DNA of 33,740 bases from Afipia sp. (GTDB lineage: Bacteria > Pseudomonadota > Alphaproteobacteria > Rhizobiales > Xanthobacteraceae): positions 1 through 33,740 of the forward strand of contig JAUSAX010000029.1 in assembly GCA_030652315.1 (NCBI GenBank), written 5' to 3'. Each line of letters begins with the position of its first letter. Within the stretch, counting starts at the first letter, position 1. The translations under genes and the position numbers were made by a program. The notes beneath the pieces were generated by a model, which did no database searches, was not told the DNA's origin, and worked only from the letters and a program-made list of their open reading frames with translations. Positions 1 to 8,026 of the stretch are shown here, piece after piece.

Positions 1-140
1 CGTCCGGGCCAACTACGTGGCTCTGCCGTTCGCGGCTGGACGCGGTGAGGATGAAGGCGGCGAAAGCCGGCCGGATCAGGGGTCGATTAGCTCCCCCGTC
101 CTCACCCGGAAGTACGGTCCCCTCGCCCAAAATCGCCGCA

Positions 141-236
141 ATGGAGCGCCGCAAGGCGATGCGCTTCCGGATTTCACCGCTTCGCACGCGGTGCCGGAAG
201 CGAAACAAAGACAAGGTGCGCCTCGCGGCGCTCCAT
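141..236. repeat. Nested palindromic element (REP/MITE-like)
   Basis: Three inverted repeats sit one inside another. The outer arms ATGGAGCGCCGC (141-152) and GCGGCGCTCCAT (225-236) match perfectly over 12 bp. The middle arms CGCTTCCGG (162-170) and CCGGAAGCG (194-202) match over 9 bp. The inner arms CACCGC (175-180) and GCGGTG (188-193) match over 6 bp. The whole could fold into one long branched hairpin in DNA or RNA. No transposase is nearby. Family identity is inferred from architecture only. Confidence 0.65.
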
Positions 237-237
237 G

Positions 238-255
238 CCCCTCGTTGCTGAGGGG
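238..255. repeat. Short inverted repeat CCCCTC/GAGGGG
   Basis: A perfect 6-bp stem (238-243 with 250-255) encloses a 6-nt loop directly after the nested palindrome. No T-tract follows, so a terminator role is not supported. Confidence 0.4.
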
Positions 256-273
256 ACAGAACTAAAAGTTCAC

Positions 274-293
274 CTCGCGCGATCAAGCGCGAG
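274..293. repeat. Short inverted repeat CTCGCGC/GCGCGAG
   Basis: A perfect 7-bp inverted repeat (274-280 with 287-293) has a 6-nt loop. It is part of the hairpin-rich tract left of the mla operon. No gene association is evident. Confidence 0.4.
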
Positions 294-381
294 AGCAATG
301 ACGCATGGCTGAATGAAGTGGCTGTTTGAAAATCGAATCTGGAAAACGCACCATTGGGCGTTGAAGGCACCCACATATCCC

Positions 382-527
382 TGTCATGGCCGGACGCCTG
401 TCCTCGACTTGATCGGGGATGTCCCGGCCATCCGATTATCGAAGCACTATGCCCAGTCCATCGGGATCACCGAGACATAGGCGAGCGAAGCGACGCCGTC
501 CTTCAGACGGCTATGCCTGGTGATGAC
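382..527. repeat. Long palindromic intergenic repeat, copy 1
   Basis: The element starts with TGTCATGGCCGG, carries an inner CCGGCCATCC, then a segment with CATAGGCGAGCGAAGCGACGCC, a CCGTC/GACGG-type mini-hairpin and GGCTATGCC, and ends near TGATGAC. The same parts in the same order recur at 18319-18442, so this is a dispersed family and not chance. Similar TCATGGCCGG...GGCTATGCCCGGCCATGA sequences are, to my knowledge, frequent between genes in Bradyrhizobium-type genomes. This copy is more degenerate than the second. Confidence 0.6.
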
Positions 528-581
528 AACTGTGGGTGATGACAAATGTGAACGGCGCGCGACGACCGCTACACATGCTAT

Positions 582-608
582 GTCGTCCCCGCGAAGACGG
601 GGACCCAT
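582..608. repeat. Short hairpin element with TCCCCG/CGGGGA arms
   Basis: TCCCCG and CGGGGA form a perfect 6-bp stem around a 6-nt loop, followed by CCCATA. It lies about 30 bp past the mlaD stop. The sequence resembles a short intergenic element common in Bradyrhizobium relatives. It could serve as a weak transcription end for the mla operon, but no T-run follows. Confidence 0.45.
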
Positions 609-637
609 AACCACCGAACGACGTGGTGAGGTGACGT

Positions 638-1471
638 CTACCGCTGCCGCGCGCGGGCGTCGCTGGGGTTCCGGGCCGGAGTTGGAGCCGGCGGGGCCGG
701 TGCGGCGTCCTTCTGCCCCGCGCCGAACAGCACGCGGGTCGGGTTGCGGTCGAAGTTGTTCACCGCGCGGCTGATGTCCGCCAGCGTGCGGCGGCCGTCG
801 ATGATCAGGCCGGCGGAACGCTTGTCGAGATTGTCGGCCAGTTCGCGGAACGACTTGGCGGCTGCATGCAACTCGCCCTTCTCGCCCATCAAGCCATCGA
901 CGCCGGCCATGATGCTGTCGATGCGCGCGGAGTTCGCGGCAAGGCTCTTCGAGAACGCTTCGATGTTGGTCATGCTGTTGTGCAGCGTTTCCTGGTTTTC
1001 GAGAACCAGCCTGTTCACGTTCTGCAACACGCCGCGCACCGCCTCGCCGATATCCTGGATCGCGTTGGGATCGGCGGTCAGCGTCGGGACGCCGTCTTCA
1101 GCCACAGGAACGCCGCCTGCTTCGGCAGACCCGCCCTTGAGCGACACCGACGAAACGCCGGTGAGACCCGCGAACTCAAGACCGACCAGCGAGTCCTTGC
1201 GGATCGGCGCGGACTTATCGACGTTGGCGATCACGACGACGCGCTTGGGATCATCGAGCTTGATCGAGGTGACTTCACCGATCTTGATGCCGTTGAAGTT
1301 CACGTTGCCGCCGGTGCGCAGACCCGAGGCAGCGCCCTCGAACACGATGCGCAGCGGGATGCGCTGCGCGGCTGCGCCGAGGTTCTGGAACCAGAACACA
1401 AAGCCAAACGCCGCGGCGACCACCGCCAGCGTGAACGCCCCGATCAGGACAAAATTTGCCTTTGTTTCCAT
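638..1471 (-). CDS. mlaD: MlaD-type MCE lipid-binding protein of the Mla phospholipid transporter
   Basis: This 277-residue protein has one N-terminal membrane anchor (about residues 7-28) followed by an MCE domain (about 38-115) with the typical VNFNGIKIGEV stretch near residue 57. The C-terminal half is polar and helical, ending in a Pro/Ala-rich tail. MCE proteins of this family form a periplasmic hexameric ring on an inner-membrane ABC transporter and carry phospholipids between the membranes. It is the last gene of mlaE-mlaF-mlaD, 27 bp after mlaF, with a GGAG Shine-Dalgarno 8 nt before the ATG. The family is certain. The direction of lipid movement and the exact partner (no MlaC or MlaA/VacJ is in the window) cannot be read from sequence. 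Confidence 0.9.
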   Translation of the reverse strand: METKANFVLIGAFTLAVVAAAFGFVFWFQNLGAAAQRIPLRIVFEGAASGLRTGGNVNFNGIKIGEVTSIKLDDPKRVVVIANVDKSAPIRKDSLVGLEFAGLTGVSSVSLKGGSAEAGGVPVAEDGVPTLTADPNAIQDIGEAVRGVLQNVNRLVLENQETLHNSMTNIEAFSKSLAANSARIDSIMAGVDGLMGEKGELHAAAKSFRELADNLDKRSAGLIIDGRRTLADISRAVNNFDRNPTRVLFGAGQKDAAPAPPAPTPARNPSDARARQR

Positions 1472-1498
1472 AAACTTAGCTCCAAATACGCAATATAC

Positions 1499-2269
1499 TT
1501 ACGCCATCACGGCACGAGCGCGATTGCCATGAAAATAGGCCCGCAGCCAAGGATGCTGCGAGGCCAGCATGTCATCCATCGTGCCTACCAAGAGAACCTT
1601 GCGATCCCCCAACACTGCAATCCGGTTGCAGGCCGTTTTAAGGCTGTCGAGATCATGGGTTACCATAAAAACGGTCAGTCCCAAAGTACGCTGCAACGTC
1701 ATCACAAGCTGATCGAAATCACCGGCGCTGATCGGATCGAGGCCGGACGTCGGCTCGTCGAGGAACACGATCTCCGGATCGAGCGCCAACGCGCGGGCCA
1801 GCGCCACGCGCTTGATCATGCCGCCCGAGAGTTCCGACGGGAATCGGTCGGCGACTTCAGGCTTGAGGCCGACCATGGCGAGCTTGGCGATGGCGATTTC
1901 ATCGAGCAGCCGCTCGGACACGTTCATGAATTCGCGGACCGGGAACTGGATATTCTGCCGCACGCTGAGCGACGAGAACAGCGCGCCGTGCTGGAACAGC
2001 ACGCCCCAGCGGCGCTCGACGGCGCGGCGCTCATCCTCGCTGGCCTTGCCCATATCGACGCCGAACACCTCGATATTGCCGCTGAGCTTCGGCATCAGCC
2101 CGATGATGGTGCGCGTCAGAACGGACTTGCCCGCGCCCGACGCGCCGACGAAGCCGAGGATCTCGCCCCGCTTCACGTCGAGATCGAGGTGGTTGAGGAT
2201 CAGGTTGTCGCCAAAACCCACGGTAAGGTCGCGCACGCGGATGATCGCATCGTCGGAATAGGACGCCAT
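1499..2269 (-). CDS. mlaF: MlaF-type ABC transporter ATPase
   Basis: The 256-residue ATPase has Walker A GASGAGKS (42-49), signature LSGGM (147-151), Walker B with IVFLDE (167-172) and an H-loop histidine near 205. These are the marks of the Mla/Ttg2A branch that powers an MCE lipid transporter at the cytoplasmic face. I chose the ATG at 2269 because a GAGG ribosome-binding site overlaps the mlaE stop just upstream. A longer frame opening at 2320 would run 40 bp into mlaE and adds no conserved residues. The close spacing to mlaE (10 bp) and mlaD argues for one transcript. Confidence 0.92.
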   Translation of the reverse strand: MASYSDDAIIRVRDLTVGFGDNLILNHLDLDVKRGEILGFVGASGAGKSVLTRTIIGLMPKLSGNIEVFGVDMGKASEDERRAVERRWGVLFQHGALFSSLSVRQNIQFPVREFMNVSERLLDEIAIAKLAMVGLKPEVADRFPSELSGGMIKRVALARALALDPEIVFLDEPTSGLDPISAGDFDQLVMTLQRTLGLTVFMVTHDLDSLKTACNRIAVLGDRKVLLVGTMDDMLASQHPWLRAYFHGNRARAVMA

Positions 2270-2279
2270 GGTCGCCACC

Positions 2280-3413
2280 TCAAATATTGATCGTCGCGAA
2301 GAAGATCGCGAACAGGCCATCCATGACGATGACGAAGAAAATCGATTTCACCACCGATGCCGTGGTGTGCTGGCCGAGCGATTCGGCGCTGCCCTTCACG
2401 GCCGCGCCCTCGACGCAGGCGACGACGCCGATAACCAGCGCCATGAACGGCGCCTTCACCATGCCCACCGTGAAATGATTGATGGAAATGGCTTCCTTCA
2501 GGCGAACCAGAAACGCGTCGGGCTGCACGCCGCCGTAACCCCATGCGACAAGACCGCCGCCGTACAGCGCGGCCATCGCGCCAAGGAAGGCGAGAATCGG
2601 CATGGCGATGATCAGCGCAACGATGCGCGGCAGGATCAGCACCTCGGTTGGGTCGAAGCCCATGGTGCGCAGCGCATCGACTTCCTCGCGCATCCGCATC
2701 GAGCCGAGTTCGGCGGTGTAGGCGCTGCCCGAGCGGCCGGCGACCATGATCGCCACCAGCAGCACGCCGAGTTCGCGCAGCACCAGAACGCCGAGCATGT
2801 CGACCACGAACACGTCCGCGCCGAACTTGCGGAAATGGAAAATGCCTTGCTGGGCGATAATGCAGCCGATCAGGAAGGTGATCAGCACCACGATCGGCAC
2901 CGCGCGCCAGCACACCTGTTCGAGGTGGTGGATCATCGAGGTAAAGCGGAAGGTGGTCGGGTGGCGGATCACCCGGAACAGCGCGTTGAGGATCGCCCCC
3001 AGCATGCCGATCAGCCCGACCAGCGTACCGCCGACGTCCACAACGCTGCGGCCAATACCGTCCAGAATGCCGAGCAGGGTTTGCCGCTGCCGCTTGTGAA
3101 CGACGCCGGACTTTACCTGGCGGACCTCATTCACGAGGCTCGCATAGTTGGCGGACAGGCCGGCAACATTGGGCTCGACGCCGCCTTGGGTCAGGCTGCG
3201 GCGCAGCCGTTCGATCAGCCAGGCCCCGAAGGTGTCGAGACTGGAGACCTGCGATACGTCGATCACGATGTTGGCCGGGCGGCCGGTCAGCCGTTCGGTG
3301 TCCTCGACGATCTTTTCGAGGTCGGGCGCGTGATGGACCGTCCATTGGCCAGTCGCGCGCAGCGCGAGACCTGCGCCGACGGTCACCTGTTCCAATGTCG
3401 GATTGCCGTTCAA
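2280..3413 (-). CDS. mlaE: MlaE-type permease with N-terminal STAS-like domain
   Basis: The C-terminal two thirds is a MlaE permease domain with about five or six hydrophobic segments and conserved stretches such as MVAGRSGSAYTAELGSM and EVDALRTMGFDP. The first ~110 residues look like a STAS domain (VIDVSQVSSLDTFGAWLIERL), as in long MlaE proteins of alphaproteobacteria, where it may stand in for a separate MlaB. There is no good ATG. The frame opens with TTG at 3455, but a TTG at 3413 has AGGAG six bases upstream and is used here (377 residues). It is the first gene of mlaEFD, divergent from the epimerase gene at 3551. Confidence 0.88.
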   Translation of the reverse strand: MNGNPTLEQVTVGAGLALRATGQWTVHHAPDLEKIVEDTERLTGRPANIVIDVSQVSSLDTFGAWLIERLRRSLTQGGVEPNVAGLSANYASLVNEVRQVKSGVVHKRQRQTLLGILDGIGRSVVDVGGTLVGLIGMLGAILNALFRVIRHPTTFRFTSMIHHLEQVCWRAVPIVVLITFLIGCIIAQQGIFHFRKFGADVFVVDMLGVLVLRELGVLLVAIMVAGRSGSAYTAELGSMRMREEVDALRTMGFDPTEVLILPRIVALIIAMPILAFLGAMAALYGGGLVAWGYGGVQPDAFLVRLKEAISINHFTVGMVKAPFMALVIGVVACVEGAAVKGSAESLGQHTTASVVKSIFFVIVMDGLFAIFFATINI

Positions 3414-3550
3414 GCCCAACTCCTGCGCCGATTCCGTGCCCGGTCGATCACACAACCTACCACGATGCCAACAATCTGTACGGGGATGCTGCTAAGAGCC
3501 ATAATTGCTGCCTCTCGGCAAGTCCGCCCTCACGAAAATCGATTTCACAA

Positions 3551-4555
3551 ATGACGCCATCGTTGACTGTCGCCGCCCGGATCGAGCGCTGGCCCATTGC
3601 CGGCGGCTTCACCATCAGCAGGGGCGCCAAGACAGAAGCCGTTGTGATTGTGGCTGAGGTAAGTCGCCAAGGCCTTAATGGTAAGGCCATTATCGGGCGC
3701 GGCGAATGCGTTCCCTATGCCCGCTACAACGAGACGCCGGAAGGAACGCTCGCGGCCATCCTCAGCCTTCAAGACGCGCTGCGCGGCGGTCTGGACCGGC
3801 AGGCGCTGCAATCGCGGATGAGCCCCGGAGCGGCCCGCAACGCGCTCGACTGCGCACTGTGGGATCTGGAGGCCAGGGTGGCGGAAAAGCGTATCTGGGA
3901 CCTCCTTGGGCGTCCCGAACCGCGTCCGCTGACCACCGCCTACACGATCTCGCTGGGGACGCCGCAGGCCATGGCGGAGGCGACCGCGAAGGCCGCCCAT
4001 CGCCCGCTGCTCAAGATCAAGCTCGGCGGCGACGGCGACGAGGCCCGGATCGCTGCGGTCCGCAAGGCCGCCCCGGTCAGCGAACTGATCGTGGACGCCA
4101 ACGAGGCCTGGACCGAGGCCGATCTGGAGCGGCATCTGGCGGCCTGCGCCGATGCCGGAGTGACCATGATCGAACAGCCGCTGCCCGCGGGTCAGGATCA
4201 GGCCCTGGCGCGCATCAAGCGGCCGGTTTCTGTCTGCGCCGACGAAAGCGTGCATGACCGCGCGTCGCTGGGAGGCCTGCGCGAGCGCTACGACGCCATC
4301 AACATCAAGCTCGACAAGACCGGCGGCCTCACCGAGGCGCTGGCGATGGCCGAGGCGGCACGGACGCTCGGGTTTGACCTGATGGTCGGCTGCATGGTCG
4401 CCACATCGCTGGCGATGGCCCCCGCCATGATGATCGCGCAGGGGGCGCGCGTGGTCGATCTCGACGGGCCGTTGCTATTGGCAAAGGATCGCGACAACGG
4501 CCTGCGCTATGACGGCAGCACGGTGTACCCGCCTGACGTTGGTCTCTGGGGCTAG
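3551..4555 (+). CDS. dgcA: Dipeptide epimerase (L-Ala-D/L-Glu epimerase type)
   Basis: The 334-residue protein belongs to the enolase superfamily, muconate-lactonising subgroup. It has the KIK acid-base motif (155-157), metal ligands in VDAN (Asp182), IEQP (Glu208) and ADES (Asp231), and the second lysine in NIKLDK (about 253-256). Relatives epimerise L-Ala-D-Glu or similar dipeptides in murein-peptide recycling. An alternative is a racemase of N-acylated amino acids, since specificity is not certain from sequence. The ATG at 3551 starts the conserved capping domain. The upstream in-frame extension to 3395 is non-conserved and overlaps mlaE. Its stop overlaps the stop of the convergent MFS gene, and that neighbour may import the substrate. 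Confidence 0.82.
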   Translation: MTPSLTVAARIERWPIAGGFTISRGAKTEAVVIVAEVSRQGLNGKAIIGRGECVPYARYNETPEGTLAAILSLQDALRGGLDRQALQSRMSPGAARNALDCALWDLEARVAEKRIWDLLGRPEPRPLTTAYTISLGTPQAMAEATAKAAHRPLLKIKLGGDGDEARIAAVRKAAPVSELIVDANEAWTEADLERHLAACADAGVTMIEQPLPAGQDQALARIKRPVSVCADESVHDRASLGGLRERYDAINIKLDKTGGLTEALAMAEAARTLGFDLMVGCMVATSLAMAPAMMIAQGARVVDLDGPLLLAKDRDNGLRYDGSTVYPPDVGLWG

Positions 4556-5811
4556 TCCATCACGGCGTGATGCGCGTCGAGGCGCTTGCGCGCGAGTGCC
4601 ATGACGAGACCGCCGGCAAGCGCCATCACGGCCATCGCGTAGTAGACCCCCTCGCCGACCCGGGCATAGATCAGCCCCGAACAGATCATCGTCAGGCTGG
4701 TCGTGGCGCCCTGAGTGGCCACCATGTAGCCCTGTGCGCTGGCGATGACGTGATGGGGCACGCTGCGGACGATCAAAGCGACGACGCCAACCTGCGTGAT
4801 GCCGAACGTCAGGCCGTGCATCAACTGTACTACCGCGAGAACCTCGATCCGCGGCTCCTGCGCCGTAATCACCCAGCGTAGCACGCCGCTTGCCGCGCCG
4901 ATCAGCACAAGGACTTGCGGCGACAGGGTGAAGCGCGGCGAGATCGCGAAGACAACGATCTCGGCGATGACGCCGAGCGACCACAGGACGGCAATGGTCA
5001 ATCCGCTCAGCCCGGCATTCTGCCAGGTGATCGACGCAAAGCCGTAATAGGCCGCGTGGCTGCCCTGTATCAGGGCCGAAGCGCCGATGATGGCGAGAAA
5101 CAGCGGCTTCCGGAGCAGGCCGCTCGCGCGTCCTTGCGGCGCCGACCCGGACGCAGGCGTATCCAGCGGTGCAATCCCGAGGCTGACGACAGCACTGACA
5201 GCGGCCACGGCCACGATGACCCAGATCAGGTTCTGGGGATCGATAACCCGGAGCAAGAGACCTGCGACCAGTGCGAGCACGACGAACGATGCGGAGCCCC
5301 ACAGCCGCATCTGTCCATAGTCGAGGCCATGCCGCGTCACGCCCTTCAGTGCGTAGCCATCCGTCAACGGGCTGAGCGGCGTCCAGAGGCAGGCGATGAC
5401 GGCATAGACGATCAGGATCGTGAGCGGGTCACGAAGCAGTCCCAGGATGGCAAACCCCGTAACCGTGGCAAACGCGAGCGCGATCATGGTCCCGCGCAGG
5501 ACCTGGCGACGCTCGGCGGTCGCCGTCACAAACGGCAGGACGGTGAAGCGGGACAGCGACGGCGCCGCCGTGATCACCCCGATCCATGACACATCGACTC
5601 CGATGGCCTTCAGCCAGATCGGGAAGAACGGCAGATGGACCCCGATAATTCCGAAGGTCGAGGCGTAAAACAGGCTGATCCGCACGGCAAATCGGCGAGC
5701 AACGGATTGCCCGGCCGGATGCTTTTGTGATTCTCTGGTGAGCAAGGGAATTGCGATTCGCCGCGGTTCGTGTTGGTGAATGTTTAGCGCGTGTTCGGCG
5801 TATCTGGACAT
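4552..5811 (-). CDS. MFS transporter, 3-phenylpropionate (HcaT)-like group
   Basis: The 419-residue polytopic membrane protein has about twelve hydrophobic segments and the feel of the MFS_1-like/HcaT group, for example FYASTFGIIGVHLPFFPIWL in helix 1 and LYGxxHAxYYxF-like sequence in the second half. About 40 polar residues precede the first helix, so the true start could lie downstream of 5811. The substrate is unknown. The convergent neighbour is a dipeptide epimerase, with a 4-bp overlap in which both TAG stops use the same CTAG. Co-function in peptide or aromatic uptake is conjecture. Confidence 0.75.
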   Translation of the reverse strand: MSRYAEHALNIHQHEPRRIAIPLLTRESQKHPAGQSVARRFAVRISLFYASTFGIIGVHLPFFPIWLKAIGVDVSWIGVITAAPSLSRFTVLPFVTATAERRQVLRGTMIALAFATVTGFAILGLLRDPLTILIVYAVIACLWTPLSPLTDGYALKGVTRHGLDYGQMRLWGSASFVVLALVAGLLLRVIDPQNLIWVIVAVAAVSAVVSLGIAPLDTPASGSAPQGRASGLLRKPLFLAIIGASALIQGSHAAYYGFASITWQNAGLSGLTIAVLWSLGVIAEIVVFAISPRFTLSPQVLVLIGAASGVLRWVITAQEPRIEVLAVVQLMHGLTFGITQVGVVALIVRSVPHHVIASAQGYMVATQGATTSLTMICSGLIYARVGEGVYYAMAVMALAGGLVMALARKRLDAHHAVMD

Positions 5812-5875
5812 CGCTTTTGCGTATGGATTGCGTCACCGCGTTTCTGTCCTGCAGATTTCAGTCTTACAGGTTTTA

Positions 5876-6925
5876 ATGGCCAACGAAGCCTTCGCCCTGT
5901 CGCCGATCTCGGCCCGCGCCACGTCTCCGACGGACGCGGACTTCGAGGCTATTCGCGAGGCCTTTCTGGAGACCGCGCGCGGCCGCTGGTTCCTGGACGA
6001 ATACACAAAGCGCAACCGCAACGCCGACACCGCCATGGTGCTGGACGCCGTCGCGCGCATCGAGCGCACGCTGGCGGCCCAAAAGGAAGAACAGAAGCCG
6101 CAAGAAGAGCCGGTCGCTGAGCCCTCAAATGAGTTGCCGGAAGCCATGGCTGCGGTCCGGGCCATTGTTGCGGCGACTCGCGAAAGCGTTTCCGCAGCAT
6201 TGGACAGTCAGGCTTTGACGGACGCGCTGGCACCGTCACGCAAATGCGCGCGGGTGATCCGCGAGATCGCCTGGGGATTGCGCGAATCCGGCGCGGACGG
6301 CCGCATCTGTTCCCTGCTCGAGTCTCAGGTCGATGCGATCAACGCCGCCTGCGATCACGCTGCGGCAGCCGGCCTTCGCGACGACGTTCTGCGGGCCTTC
6401 GACCAGGCCTCACGCGACATCGACGCCATCGCCCCATCCGCGGTGGAGCCGCACGCCGAGGCCGAGCCTGTTGCGACAGTCCATGTCGTCGATTTCAATC
6501 CGGCACCTTTGGAAACACCCGGCGAACTGCAGACCGACGCCGTGGGTGACGAACTGTTCGACGTGACAGTCGCGGCTTTGGAAGAGCCGTCGCCGGAAGC
6601 CGCGACCGAAACGGTTATGCTGGTGGAAAACACCCAGCCGATGGAGATGGTTGCGGCGGCTGTCGAAGTCGATGAAGCGCCGGAGCCCGTTAGGGTCGTG
6701 CATCTGGCTATCGTACCGGAAGCGGCACCGGAGCCGGTTCTTGAAATTGAACCTGCCGTTCTTGCGATCGAGCCTGAGATCGAGGCCACGGCGTCCGCAC
6801 CGGCATCGCTCGGTGCGAGCCTGATCGCCAGCGGGATTATCGCAAGGCCGGTTTCACCGCGCAGCGATTCGCTCGCGCCCATCCGGCGCATGAGCCAGGC
6901 CGAGAAAGTCGCGTTCTTCAGCTAA
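5876..6925 (+). CDS. Uncharacterised protein with conserved ends and acidic low-complexity middle
   Basis: I do not recognise a named family. The 349-residue protein starts with a helical block containing ADFEAIREAFLETARGRWFL and DEYTKRNRNADT (about 20-52), a block I associate with unnamed Rhizobiales proteins. A second helical block follows (about 88-182, CARVIREIAWGLRESGADG and an AINAACD segment), then a long Glu/Pro/Ala/Val-rich region (about 190-320). The C-terminus, PIRRMSQAEKVAFFS, resembles a short end motif seen in such proteins. There is no signal peptide or membrane segment. The ATG at 5876 has AGG about 7 bases upstream. An earlier in-frame start at 5780 would overlap the divergent MFS gene. 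Confidence 0.7.
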   Translation: MANEAFALSPISARATSPTDADFEAIREAFLETARGRWFLDEYTKRNRNADTAMVLDAVARIERTLAAQKEEQKPQEEPVAEPSNELPEAMAAVRAIVAATRESVSAALDSQALTDALAPSRKCARVIREIAWGLRESGADGRICSLLESQVDAINAACDHAAAAGLRDDVLRAFDQASRDIDAIAPSAVEPHAEAEPVATVHVVDFNPAPLETPGELQTDAVGDELFDVTVAALEEPSPEAATETVMLVENTQPMEMVAAAVEVDEAPEPVRVVHLAIVPEAAPEPVLEIEPAVLAIEPEIEATASAPASLGASLIASGIIARPVSPRSDSLAPIRRMSQAEKVAFFS

Positions 6926-6984
6926 AAGGCGAAATGGCGGCATTCTTCGTCGCAAAAGGCGAGCAAAAGGCCGAATTGTGACGC

Positions 6985-7965
6985 CTACTGAATCAGCCGG
7001 GCGAACAGATCCGCATCGACATTGCCGCCGGACAGCACGATCGCAATCGTCTTGCCCTTGGCATCGATATGTCCCGCCAGAAGTGCCGCGAGCGCGACGG
7101 CTCCGCCCGGCTCAACCACGAGCTTCAACTCGCGAAACGCAAACGCCACGGCCTTGGCGACCTCATCGTCCGTTGCCGTAACACCCTGCACGCCAAGCTT
7201 CTGGTTGACCGCGAACGTGATCTCGCCGGGAATCGACGCCATCAGCGCATCGCAGATGGTGCGGCCAACCGCGCGATGCGGCTGGCGCTCACCGGCACTG
7301 AACGACCGGGCGTGATCGTCAAAACCGTAGGGCTCGACAGTCATCAGACCGGCATTCGGAAATTTCGCTTTCGTCGCCAGCGCAATGCCGGCCATCAGTC
7401 CACCACCGGACGCAGGCGCGGATACCATGTCGGGCACGATCCCAAGTGATGCGAAGTCCTCCGCGATCTCGCGGCCGACGGTTCCCTGCCCCGCGATCAC
7501 CCACGGATCGTCATAGGGGGGAACAACGGTCGCGCCGCGCTTGCTCGCGAGATCGCGCGCGATGGCATCGCGGTCTTCCTTGTCGCGGTCATAGGGAATG
7601 ACTTCGGCGCCATAGCTCTTGGTGCGTTCGATCTTGGAGACCGGCGCATCGGACGGCATAACGATCACCGCCGGCATGTTCAGGATCTGCGCCGCAGCCG
7701 CGACGCCCTGCGCGTGATTGCCCGACGAGAACGCCACAACGCCGGCTTTTCGCGATGCTTCCGGAATCGACGACAGTTTGTTGAACGCGCCGCGAAACTT
7801 GAAGGAGCCCGTCCGCTGCAGAACTTCAGGTTTCAGAAACACCCGCGCGCCCGTGAGTGCGTCGAGCGCGGGAGACGTCACAAGACGGGTTCGCACCGCG
7901 ACAGGCGCCAGAACGCGCGCGGCGGCTTCGATATCGGCATTTGTCGGGAGAACGAGAGAGGTCAT
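6985..7965 (-). CDS. Threonine/serine dehydratase (PLP fold type II)
   Basis: The 326-residue enzyme carries the PLP lysine in GSFKFRG (Lys56), the substrate loop SSGNHAQG (80-87), a glycine-rich phosphate cup SGGGLMAG and the C-terminal SGGNVD. There is no ACT regulatory domain, so it is the short catabolic or serine-racemase-like type and not biosynthetic IlvA. Possible reactions are threonine to 2-oxobutyrate, serine to pyruvate, or beta-hydroxyaspartate dehydration. No partner genes for the last are present. It lies 61 bp downstream of the glycosyltransferase gene on the same strand and may be read through from it, but no functional link is obvious. Confidence 0.85.
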   Translation of the reverse strand: MTSLVLPTNADIEAAARVLAPVAVRTRLVTSPALDALTGARVFLKPEVLQRTGSFKFRGAFNKLSSIPEASRKAGVVAFSSGNHAQGVAAAAQILNMPAVIVMPSDAPVSKIERTKSYGAEVIPYDRDKEDRDAIARDLASKRGATVVPPYDDPWVIAGQGTVGREIAEDFASLGIVPDMVSAPASGGGLMAGIALATKAKFPNAGLMTVEPYGFDDHARSFSAGERQPHRAVGRTICDALMASIPGEITFAVNQKLGVQGVTATDDEVAKAVAFAFRELKLVVEPGGAVALAALLAGHIDAKGKTIAIVLSGGNVDADLFARLIQ

Positions 7966-8026
7966 GGCGCATGTATAGCGCGCCGGCCTCTCAGAGCAAG
8001 ATCGCCCCGGAACAACGGCTATGCGA

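Larger units (their letters stand above)
1..637. other. Non-coding region downstream of the mla operon
   Basis: I find no convincing gene in this stretch. Short open frames at 17-265, 354-539 and 520-774 have the composition of repeat DNA and no recognisable domain. The region holds a nested palindrome (141-236), two simple hairpins (238-255 and 274-293), a long palindromic repeat (382-527) with a second copy near 18.4 kb, and a short CCCCG/CGGGG hairpin element (582-608). All lie 3' of mlaD, which ends at 638 on the minus strand, so some may end mla transcription. The left edge may simply continue an intergenic region. Confidence 0.6.

Noticed and set aside
17..265. 82-codon open frame at the left edge
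   Set aside because: It runs through the nested palindrome and has no conserved features, so it is better explained as repeat DNA.
866..2290. 474-codon plus-strand open frame
   Set aside because: It is antisense to mlaD and mlaF, rich in His/Arg/Gln as mirror frames of GC-rich genes are, and shows no domain.
2268..3554. 428-codon plus-strand open frame
   Set aside because: It mirrors mlaE, whose permease domain is unmistakable. The mirror protein is low-complexity His/Asp/Gln-rich.
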